Below are positions 55,482-64,000 of a stretch of 64,000 nucleotides of DNA, piece by piece; the stretch's first letter is position 1, and the number at the start of each line of letters is the position of its first letter. This DNA is from Paraburkholderia nodosa DSM 21604 (GTDB taxonomy: Bacteria > Pseudomonadota > Gammaproteobacteria > Burkholderiales > Burkholderiaceae). The notes below the pieces were generated by a model, which made no database searches, was not told the DNA's origin, and worked only from the letters and a program-made list of their open reading frames with translations. The position numbers were made by a program, and so were the translations under genes. The DNA is taken from positions 1 to 64,000 of the forward strand of contig NZ_JAFA01000008.1 in assembly GCF_000519185.1 (NCBI RefSeq), read 5' to 3'.

Positions 55482-55814
55482 TTAGCGCGAGTCCTTGGGC
55501 AACCACTTGCGCCCCTCGATCGAGCCTTCCTTGCGGGTCTTGTCGACACGGCGCTGGCGCGCCATCTTGGGATCGACGATCAGCGGCCGATAGATCTCCA
55601 CGCGGTCGTGGTCGGCGAGCACGGTGTCGAGCGGCTTGAGCTTGCCGTACACGCCCACCCTGAGCTGCGCCAGATCGATCTCGGGATGGCGCGCGAGAAT
55701 GCCGCTCGCATCAATGGCCTGCTGGACGGTCGCGCCCGCGGGCAGTTCGATGCTGATGAGCGTCTGCGCATCCGGCAGCGCGTAGCAGACGTCGATGGAG
55801 AGATTCGCGCTCAT
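55482..55814 (-). CDS. rnfH: RnfH family protein (UPF0125)
   Basis: A 110-residue beta-grasp (ubiquitin-like) protein: SIDVCYALPDAQTLISIELP, then VGVYGKLKPLDTVLADHDRVEIYRPL, the family hallmark, and a basic tail. Its partner in most genomes is RatA, as here; the ATG overlaps the ratA stop by 4 bp. Molecular role is unclear. Confidence 0.92.
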   Translation of the reverse strand: MSANLSIDVCYALPDAQTLISIELPAGATVQQAIDASGILARHPEIDLAQLRVGVYGKLKPLDTVLADHDRVEIYRPLIVDPKMARQRRVDKTRKEGSIEGRKWLPKDSR

Positions 55815-56248
55815 GGCTTGCCGTAGCGCTGGTCGGCGCGCTTCACAAAGGAGTCGACGAAGGTGTTCGCGATGTGATGGAACACGGGCCCGATGAGCTT
55901 CTCGAGAATGATGTTTGAAAACTCGTAATGCAGCGCAAACTCGATCTTGCAGGCGTCGGCGCGCAGCGGCGTGAAACGCCAGTAGCCCGTGAACTTGCGA
56001 AACGGGCCATCGGCGAATTCCATGTCGATGCGCTCGGGCCGCTTTTGCGAGTTGCGCGTGGCGAAGTGTTGCTTGATGCCCTTGAAGTTGATGTCGATCT
56101 TCGCCTCCATACCGCTGTCGTCCTGACGGCGAATCTCGACGCCGCCGCACCACGGCAGGAAGTTGGGGTAGTCGGCGACGTCGGTGACGAGGTCGAACAT
56201 TTGTTCCGCCGAATGGCGAATCAACACGGTTTTCTGGACATCCGCCAT
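55811..56248 (-). CDS. ratA: RatA-family SRPBCC protein (COQ10-like)
   Basis: A 145-residue START/SRPBCC-fold protein. HSAEQMFDLVTDVADYPNFLPWC at the N-terminus and FANTFVDSFVKRADQ at the C-terminus match the RatA/Coq10 family. In E. coli RatA was reported to block 70S ribosome association, whereas homologs act as ubiquinone-binding chaperones; which applies here is unknown. It forms an operon with rnfH and is divergent from smpB with 102 bp between. Confidence 0.92.
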   Translation of the reverse strand: MADVQKTVLIRHSAEQMFDLVTDVADYPNFLPWCGGVEIRRQDDSGMEAKIDINFKGIKQHFATRNSQKRPERIDMEFADGPFRKFTGYWRFTPLRADACKIEFALHYEFSNIILEKLIGPVFHHIANTFVDSFVKRADQRYGKP

Positions 56249-56350
56249 AAATTGCGCAATGCGTGGCTAGGGTGAAAGCGCTACGGGCTTTCGGAAGCCC
56301 GCTTTGCTAAAATCGCAATTTTAAACGAGTTGGGCCAATCCCATTTTCCT

Positions 56351-56797
56351 ATGAGCATCATCGACAACAGAAAAGCGTTCTTCGATTACTTCATCGAAGA
56401 GCGCCACGAGGCTGGGCTCGTGCTGGAAGGATGGGAAGTCAAGGCCATGCGCGCCGGGCGAGCCAACATCAAGGAAAGCTACGTCATGATCAAGGACGGC
56501 GAGCTCTACCTGATCGGCACGCACATCAGCCCGCTGCCCGAGGCCTCGACGCACATCCAGCCCGACCCCACGCGCATCCGCAAGCTGCTCCTGAAGCGCG
56601 AAGAAATCGACAAGCTGATCGGCAAAGTGGAGCAGCGCGGCTTCACGCTCGTGCCGCTGAACTTTCACTACAAGGGCGGCCGCGTGAAGTGCGAGATCGG
56701 CCTCGCCAAGGGCAAGAAGCTGCACGACAAGCGCGAAACCGAGAAGAAGCGCGACTGGGAGCGCGAAAAGGCGCGCCTGATGCGCTCGCCCACCTGA
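56351..56797 (+). CDS. smpB: SsrA-binding protein SmpB
   Basis: A 148-residue trans-translation factor that delivers tmRNA to stalled ribosomes. Family motifs: [26 protein letters not shown] (N-terminal OB fold), [22 protein letters not shown] and the basic tail [14 protein letters not shown]. The start MSIIDNRK at 56351 is standard. A TAAAAT-like -10 lies about 45 bp upstream. Confidence 0.97.
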   Translation: MSIIDNRKAFFDYFIEERHEAGLVLEGWEVKAMRAGRANIKESYVMIKDGELYLIGTHISPLPEASTHIQPDPTRIRKLLLKREEIDKLIGKVEQRGFTLVPLNFHYKGGRVKCEIGLAKGKKLHDKRETEKKRDWEREKARLMRSPT

Positions 56798-56824
56798 TTC
56801 TTCCGCAGGCGTTCAGATGGACAA

Positions 56825-56853
56825 CGGGCCGCTCACGCGGCCCGAGTCATTTT
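56825..56853 (+). terminator. smpB: Terminator of smpB
   Basis: An 8-bp GC-only stem (56825-56832 with 56837-56844), a TCAC loop, and a T4 tract 7 bp on. It may also act on the convergent SPFH gene. Confidence 0.6.
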
Positions 56854-56868
56854 CGGCGGCCTGAGCGC

Positions 56869-57828
56869 TTATGCGCCCTTCGTCGCCCCAGCCCCGCTGA
56901 TCTGCCCCTCGCGCAGGCCCGCCCGGTTCACGATCGTCAGCGCGGAAGCGATCATCGTGCTCAGGTCGCCCATGTTGCCTGGCACGATCAGCGTATTGCC
57001 CTGTTTCGCCAGATTGGCGAAGGCATTCACGTACTGTTCGGCCACCTTGAGATTGACGGCATCCATCCCGCCATGCGCCTGGATCGAGTTGCCGACCTTC
57101 TGGATGGCCTGCGCGTTCGCCTCGGCCACCGCGAGAATGGCGGCCGCCTGACCCTGCGCCTGGTTGATCGCCGCCTGACGCTCGCCTTCCGACTTCTGGA
57201 TCGCCGCCTCGCGCGCGCCGGCGGCCAGGTTGATCTGTTCCTGCTTGCGGCCTTCCGAGGCCGCGATGAGCGCGCGCTTTTCCCGCTCGGCGGTGATCTG
57301 CGCCTGCATGGCGTGGAGGATTTCCTTCGGCGGCGTGAGATCCTTGATTTCGTAGCGCAACACCTTGACACCCCAGTTCGATGCGGCCTCATCGAGCGCC
57401 GACACGACGCTATGGTTGATGAAGTCGCGTTCCTCGAAGGTCTTGTCGAGTTCGAGCTTGCCGATCACCGAGCGCAGCGTGGTCTGCGAAAGCTGCGTAA
57501 TCGCGAACACGAAATTGCTCGAGCCGTACGACGCCTTCATCGGATCGGTCACCTGGAAGTACAGCACGCCATCGACCTGAAGCTGCGTGTTGTCGCGCGT
57601 GATGCAGACCTGGCTCGGCACGTCGAGCGGAATTTCCTTGAGCACGTGCTTGTAGGCCACGCGATCCACGAACGGCAGCACGATCGTCAGCCCCGGCGTG
57701 AGCGTGCCGTGGTAGCGCCCAAGCCGTTCGAGCACCCAGGCATGCTGTTGCGGCACGATCTTGATGGTCTGCGCGATCAGCACGATGACGATCACGAGCA
57801 GAATCAGGCCGACGACTGGGACTTGCAT
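56869..57828 (-). CDS. SPFH/Band 7 (stomatin-like, QmcA-type) membrane protein
   Basis: A 319-residue protein with an N-terminal membrane hairpin (VVGLILLVIVIVLIAQTI), an SPFH domain (VPQQHAWVLERLGRYHGTLTPG, DGVLYFQVTDPMKASYG) and a long Ala/Gln/Glu coiled coil (about 190-260) that oligomerises. It organises membrane microdomains and proteases in homologs. GGAGGT lies 7 bp before the ATG at 57828. It follows the NfeD gene by 56 bp, the standard pair. Confidence 0.92.
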   Translation of the reverse strand: MQVPVVGLILLVIVIVLIAQTIKIVPQQHAWVLERLGRYHGTLTPGLTIVLPFVDRVAYKHVLKEIPLDVPSQVCITRDNTQLQVDGVLYFQVTDPMKASYGSSNFVFAITQLSQTTLRSVIGKLELDKTFEERDFINHSVVSALDEAASNWGVKVLRYEIKDLTPPKEILHAMQAQITAEREKRALIAASEGRKQEQINLAAGAREAAIQKSEGERQAAINQAQGQAAAILAVAEANAQAIQKVGNSIQAHGGMDAVNLKVAEQYVNAFANLAKQGNTLIVPGNMGDLSTMIASALTIVNRAGLREGQISGAGATKGA

Positions 57829-57884
57829 ACGGGACCTCCGTTCGCTTCTGTGTGGTGTGTTGGTGTGATTCTGAATTCGGCCCG

Positions 57885-58370
57885 TCACGCGTGGCGCGCG
57901 TCGTCGCGAGCGGTGCCGGGCGCACTGGCTTCGCGCTGCTCTCGCTTCGCCGCAACGACGAGGCAACTGCCGCGCACCGCCTTGATTTCATAGAGAGGCG
58001 CATCTTCGGGCTCGCCGGGCGCGAGTTCGACGTCCCATTCGGCGCCGCGATACATCGTGCGCGCGCGACCGTTGCGCCATGCGGCGACGGCCAGTGTCGC
58101 GCCAATATCGAGGTTCACGCCCGGATCGGTCGAGGCGTCGGTCATGCGCCGGCGGCGGCCAAAGCGCGAGCGCCGCAGCGTGACCACGGCCGCGAGCCCG
58201 ACCACCGCCGCGACGATCAGCTGCACGTCGAGCGGCGCGCCAAGCTCATAGCTGAGCGCGCCGGCGAGAAAGCCGAGTGCGATCATCAAGAGGTAAAACG
58301 TGCCGGTCATCAGCTCGGCGACGATGAGCACGCCAGCGGCAATCCACCAGAACAAACCATGCGGACCCAC
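57885..58370 (-). CDS. NfeD-family membrane protein
   Basis: A 161-residue short NfeD (YbbK-like): three helices in the first 65 residues (FWWIAAGVLIVAELMTGTFY first), then a cytosolic OB-fold domain (IGATLAVAAWRNGRARTMYRGAEWDVEL). It forms a complex with the SPFH partner immediately downstream. Upstream lies the ppsA terminator. Confidence 0.92.
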   Translation of the reverse strand: MGPHGLFWWIAAGVLIVAELMTGTFYLLMIALGFLAGALSYELGAPLDVQLIVAAVVGLAAVVTLRRSRFGRRRRMTDASTDPGVNLDIGATLAVAAWRNGRARTMYRGAEWDVELAPGEPEDAPLYEIKAVRGSCLVVAAKREQREASAPGTARDDARHA

Positions 58371-58382
58371 GACGACCTCCCA

Positions 58383-58413
58383 AAGTAAAACACCCCGGAT
58401 AGACCGGGGTGTT
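58383..58413 (-). terminator. ppsA: Terminator of ppsA
   Basis: A 10-bp perfect stem (58389-58398 with 58404-58413), a 5-nt loop, and TTTTACTTTG on the minus strand, separating ppsA from the nfeD-SPFH unit. Confidence 0.8.
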
Positions 58414-58513
58414 ATAGCACGAAGCTGACACTTTTTTCCGCAGCGTGCAACGACGCACGGGAAGCTGCATCAAGCTCCGCATGTGCCGAGGATTTACGCC
58501 CCCGGCACCGCGC

Positions 58514-60913
<2,400 letters not shown>

Positions 60914-61314
60914 ACAAGCCCCTAAGTGTGAAAAAAATTCACGATTGCGCAAGTGGGCTCGAACGCGGTCCACTTATTGGAAGCGGATTCGCGTCTTGCG
61001 CAACCTGTTGGAGAAGCAATCGCTCACGGGGCGCGAACGAATTTCCATTCAATGGAAAAGCACGAAGATGCGCGCGAATCCATGGAGTTAGATGGAATCG
61101 CTGCAAATTGACACCAGAATGCACCGCGATAGGCGGCTGTTTGGCGCGGTTGCACTGCAATTGCTTATCCAACAGGTTGCCGCTATTCTACCGTGCCGAC
61201 TCTGGAATTTGTGCCAGGCGGCGAGAATTGCCCCTCGGTCCCGCCGGACGGGGCTTTCCGGGCGCCCAAGCCTGTCCCGAGCGGCCCTGCAGCTCACGTA
61301 CCCAGCCTCAACCG
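60914..61314. other. Divergent control region ppsA / ppsR
   Basis: 401 bp lacking a supported gene; short overlapping open frames here have no recognisable content. It contains the candidate ppsR promoter at 61161-61189 and AT-rich patches near 60930 and 61040-61075. Confidence 0.5.
61161..61189 (+). promoter_or_regulatory. ppsR: Candidate ppsR promoter
   Basis: TTGCTT (61161-61166) and TATTCT (61184-61189) are separated by the optimal 17 bp, about 125 bp upstream of the ppsR ATG. Confidence 0.4.
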
Positions 61315-62130
61315 ATGCCGCCTACCGTATTCATCGTCTCCGACGGTACCGGGATCACTGCCGAAACTTTCGCGCATTCGATCCTGTCGCAGTTCGACCA
61401 GAAATTCCGCCTCGTGCGCGTGCCCTTCGTCGATTCGTCCGAAAAGGCCTACTCGACCGCCGAGAAGATCAACGAAGCCGCCGTGCAGGAAGGCCGCCGC
61501 CCGATCGTGTTCACGACGCTCGTGGACAGCAACTCGAACGAGATCGTCAAGCGCGCGAATGCGCTCGTGATGGACATGTTCCAGACCTTCGTGGAGCCGC
61601 TCGAGCAGGAGCTGGAACTCAAGTCGAGCCACGCCATGGGCCGCGGCCACCAGAACGCCGACACCGACGAGTACAAGAACCGTATCGAGGCGATCAACTT
61701 CTCGCTCGCGCACGACGACGGCCAGTCCGACCGCAATCTCGCCGACGCCGACGTGATCCTCGTGGGCGTGTCGCGCAGCGGCAAGACGCCGACGAGCCTG
61801 TATCTCGCGATGCAGTACGGTGTGAAGGCCGCGAACTACCCGCTCATCCCGGACGATTTCGAACGCGGCAAGCTGCCGAACGCGTTGCTGTCGCATCGCA
61901 CGAAGATATTCGGCCTCTCGATCGATCCACAGCGCCTGACCGAGATCCGCAACGAGCGGCGCCCGGGCAGCAAGTACGCCGCGCTGGAAAATTGCCGCTA
62001 CGAGGTCAACGAAGCCGAAGCGATGATGCGGCGCGAAGGCATCAAGTGGCTCTCGTCGACGCACAAGTCGATCGAGGAAATCGCCACCACGATCCTGCAG
62101 GAAATCCGCATCGACAAGCCGTCGTATTGA
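61315..62130 (+). CDS. ppsR: PEP synthase regulatory protein (kinase/pyrophosphorylase)
   Basis: A 271-residue DUF299 bifunctional enzyme that inactivates PEP synthase by ADP-dependent phosphorylation of a Thr next to its catalytic His and reactivates it by phosphorolysis. Marks: VFIVSDGTGITAETFAHSIL at the N-terminus, P-loop GVSRSGKTPTS, and DPQRLTEIRNERRP. The start at 61315 begins the conserved strand directly. Adjacent divergent ppsA is its substrate. Confidence 0.96.
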   Translation: MPPTVFIVSDGTGITAETFAHSILSQFDQKFRLVRVPFVDSSEKAYSTAEKINEAAVQEGRRPIVFTTLVDSNSNEIVKRANALVMDMFQTFVEPLEQELELKSSHAMGRGHQNADTDEYKNRIEAINFSLAHDDGQSDRNLADADVILVGVSRSGKTPTSLYLAMQYGVKAANYPLIPDDFERGKLPNALLSHRTKIFGLSIDPQRLTEIRNERRPGSKYAALENCRYEVNEAEAMMRREGIKWLSSTHKSIEEIATTILQEIRIDKPSY

Positions 62131-62148
62131 AACGGCGCGCCTGAAACG

Positions 62149-62178
62149 AAAAAGCCCGCGTCTGAGCGGGCTTTTTTA
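62149..62178. terminator. Bidirectional terminator ppsR / RNA methyltransferase
   Basis: An 11-bp perfect stem (62149-62159 with 62166-62176), a 6-nt loop and T6, with matching A5 on the other side; it serves both convergent genes. Confidence 0.88.
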
Positions 62179-62197
62179 TTGCTCGCCGGCGCGAGGG

Positions 62198-62983
62198 TCA
62201 ACGTACGTGCCGCTGCTGCCGGCACTGCTCGAACACGCACACGGCCGCCGCTGCCGCGACGTTGAGCGACTCCATGCCGCCCGGCTGCGGAATCGTCACG
62301 CGCAGCGCGGCCGCGTCGCGCCATACCTGCGAGACACCCGCTCCTTCGTTGCCGAACACCCACGCGACCTGCCCCGTGAGATCGGCCTCGTCGATCGCCT
62401 GCGCGCCATGCGAATCGGTGATGACCACCGGCACGCCAAGCATCTCGACGAGCGCTTCGGTCTCCACGTTCTCGTAGACCTGCAAGAGGAAATGCGCGCC
62501 CATCGCCGAGCGCAGCACCTTCGACGACCACACGTAGGCCGTGCCGGGCGTGCAGAACACCTTGTCGATGCCGGCCGCCGCCGCGCTGCGCAGGATCGAG
62601 CCGACGTTGCCGGCGTCCTGCAGTCCGTCGAGCACGAGGCAGGTCGAGCCGACGCGCTCGGGCAATTGCGCTTCAGGCATATCGACGAGCAGCAGCAACC
62701 CCACGCCGTGCACGACGTTCGAGAGCTGCCCGAAGAGCGCATCGGGCAGTGTGATCACGCGGCGCTCGTCCACGCGGGCGACGATCGCCTGCGCTTCTTC
62801 ATGCGCGAGCGCGCCTTCGGTCACGACGCAGTATTCGGGCTGCGTGCCGCCGTCGAGCCACGCGCTCGCGAGATGGAAGCCTTCGAGCAGGGCTTGATGG
62901 CTGCGCCGCTGTTGATGCGTCGAGCCGGCGAGCGCCTTCAGGCGCTTGTAGAGCGGATTGTCGCGCGAGGTAATGGCTTTCAC
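62198..62983 (-). CDS. TrmH/SpoU-family RNA 2'-O-methyltransferase
   Basis: A 261-residue SPOUT enzyme with a small N-terminal substrate-binding domain (ITSRDNPLYKRLKALAGS) and the knotted SAM-binding domain. Motif 1 NVGSILRSAAAAG, motif 2 VFGNEGAGVS and motif 3 IPQPGGMESLNVAAAAAV are all intact. It methylates ribose in tRNA or 23S rRNA; the exact site is not readable. Between rnhB and the ppsR terminator. Confidence 0.92.
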   Translation of the reverse strand: MKAITSRDNPLYKRLKALAGSTHQQRRSHQALLEGFHLASAWLDGGTQPEYCVVTEGALAHEEAQAIVARVDERRVITLPDALFGQLSNVVHGVGLLLLVDMPEAQLPERVGSTCLVLDGLQDAGNVGSILRSAAAAGIDKVFCTPGTAYVWSSKVLRSAMGAHFLLQVYENVETEALVEMLGVPVVITDSHGAQAIDEADLTGQVAWVFGNEGAGVSQVWRDAAALRVTIPQPGGMESLNVAAAAAVCVFEQCRQQRHVR

Positions 62984-63086
62984 GGGCGGCTCTGGCGTGT
63001 CAAATGAGGATCGGGAGATAGAAAAACTGCGGCGCCGGCACTACGCGAAACGGCGCGGGCTCGCGCGAGACGCCGTCAGCGGCGGC

Positions 63087-63875
63087 TCAAGGCAGCGGCG
63101 CGAACGCGTCGTCTGCTTCGAGGCCGGCGGCGTCGCTGACCGCCATCGAAACACCGGTCAGGACGATGCCGTGCAGCGCATAGGCGTCGCGCACGGGCGC
63201 GAACGAGCGCCGATGATGCTCGCACGGACCGTGCACGCGCAACGCTTCGAGGTGCTGCGGTGTGCCGTAGCCTGCATGGGCGTCGAAACCGTAATGCGGG
63301 TGGACTTGGTGCAGATCGACCAGCATGCGGTCGCGCGTGACCTTGGCGATGATCGACGCCGCCGAAATGCTCGGCACGAGCGCGTCGCCGCCGATCACCG
63401 CCTCGCCGCGCACCGGCATCACCGGGCAGCGATTGCCGTCGATCTTCGCGAGCGTCGGCACGATGCTCAAACCCTCGACCGCACGCCGCATCGCCAGCAT
63501 CGTCGCGTGCAGGATGTTGAGCGTGTCGATTTCCTCGACGCTCGCCGACGCGACGCACCACGCGAGCGAGCGTTCGACGATGCGCTCGTAGAGCGTTTCG
63601 CGCGCCTGCGCCGTCAGCACCTTCGAATCGTTGAGCCCGCGAATCGGCCGGGCCGGATCGAGAATCACGGCCGCCGCGACCACCGGCCCGGCGAGCGGCC
63701 CGCGGCCGGCCTCGTCCACGCCGCAGATCACGTCGTCCGGCGATTCGAACAGCAGTCCGGCCTGCCGCGCCGCCTTGCGACGCGCGGCGAGCTTCAGCGC
63801 CGCCTGCGACGGCGGCTTTTTCATCGCCGGCGCTGTCGTGCGCCTGGTCGTGCGCTTGATCGTGTCCTCGCTCAT
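63087..63875 (-). CDS. rnhB: Ribonuclease HII
   Basis: A 262-residue RNase HII that removes ribonucleotides and RNA primers from [24 protein letters not shown] holds the first two acidic residues, and HHRRSFAPV the conserved C-terminal basic motif. About 45 basic N-terminal and 30 C-terminal residues extend beyond the core of about 200. The ATG overlaps the lpxB stop by 4 bp, supporting this start and operon membership. Confidence 0.95.
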   Translation of the reverse strand: MSEDTIKRTTRRTTAPAMKKPPSQAALKLAARRKAARQAGLLFESPDDVICGVDEAGRGPLAGPVVAAAVILDPARPIRGLNDSKVLTAQARETLYERIVERSLAWCVASASVEEIDTLNILHATMLAMRRAVEGLSIVPTLAKIDGNRCPVMPVRGEAVIGGDALVPSISAASIIAKVTRDRMLVDLHQVHPHYGFDAHAGYGTPQHLEALRVHGPCEHHRRSFAPVRDAYALHGIVLTGVSMAVSDAAGLEADDAFAPLP

Positions 63876-64000
63876 GCGCGCCCCTTTCGGCCTTCGACGA
63901 TGCGCGCGACCACCTCGGCCGCGCGCTCCGCGGTGTTCTGGCGCAGGGTCAGATGCATCTGCGTGAACACCTCGGTCAGCGTGCGCCGGTTTGCCTCGTC
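63872..64000 (-). CDS. lpxB: Lipid-A-disaccharide synthase, C-terminal end (partial)
   Basis: The last 42 codons of a minus-strand gene cut by the window edge, ending [13 protein letters not shown] and stop. The helical pattern [21 protein letters not shown] fits the LpxB C-terminus, and lpxB directly precedes rnhB in many beta- and gammaproteobacteria, with the same ATGA overlap. The identification rests mainly on this context. Confidence 0.65.
   Translation of the reverse strand, partial: DEANRRTLTEVFTQMHLTLRQNTAERAAEVVARIVEGRKGRA

Overview
The window is high-GC, gene-dense and free of plasmid or phage genes. Gene content, protein sequences and gene order (lpxB-rnhB, trmH-type methylase, ppsR/ppsA, smpB, ratA-rnfH, guaB/guaA, tadA) point to the main chromosome of a Burkholderia sensu lato species, most likely Paraburkholderia or Caballeronia. 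This is inferred from recognition, not from a database search. No rRNA, tRNA, CRISPR array, insertion sequence or prophage was seen.

Layout. 0-9 kb: penicillin-binding protein 1A; an alanine-rich ribbon-helix-helix-like protein; a PspA/IM30 protein with a TPR membrane partner; a flavin monooxygenase; and a methyltransferase preceded by a 43-residue hydrophobic small protein. 9-15 kb: a soluble chemotaxis receptor and the potFGHI putrescine importer. 15-23 kb: DUF1289 protein, OmpW, a nitronate-monooxygenase-like flavoprotein, an aldehyde dehydrogenase, a secreted protein, YbiT, a beta-hydroxyacid dehydrogenase and dodecin. Perfect or near-perfect FNR/ANR boxes precede ompW and the flavoprotein.

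23.4-40.7 kb is a purine/urate catabolic island. It holds a BMP-type nucleoside/purine ABC importer, a LysR regulator, 8-oxoguanine deaminase, 5-hydroxyisourate hydrolase, a cytochrome-fused urate hydroxylase (PuuD), ureidoglycolate lyase, allantoicase, OHCU decarboxylase, PuuE allantoinase, an allantoin/hydantoin racemase-like protein, an NCS1 permease and a GntR regulator. Together they give a continuous route from imported (oxidised) purine through urate to glyoxylate plus urea, with no xanthine dehydrogenase needed inside the island.

40.9-50 kb: ldcA-tadA-DUF1992, the aroP-tyrB aromatic amino acid pair with a divergent AsnC regulator, and a sugar-type ABC importer whose leader contains three tandem copies of a hairpin repeat. 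A diverged copy sits before the chemotaxis receptor at 9.2 kb. 50-64 kb is conserved housekeeping: guaA, guaB, an EamA transporter, rnfH-ratA, smpB, an SPFH/NfeD pair, ppsA with divergent ppsR, an SpoU methyltransferase, rnhB and the 3' end of lpxB.

The most novel-looking signals are the structurally conserved hairpin repeat placed just upstream of ribosome binding sites, the small hydrophobic ORF, the FNR boxes, the paired operator-like palindromes at the gntR and asnC loci, and the self-contained oxidised-purine route.
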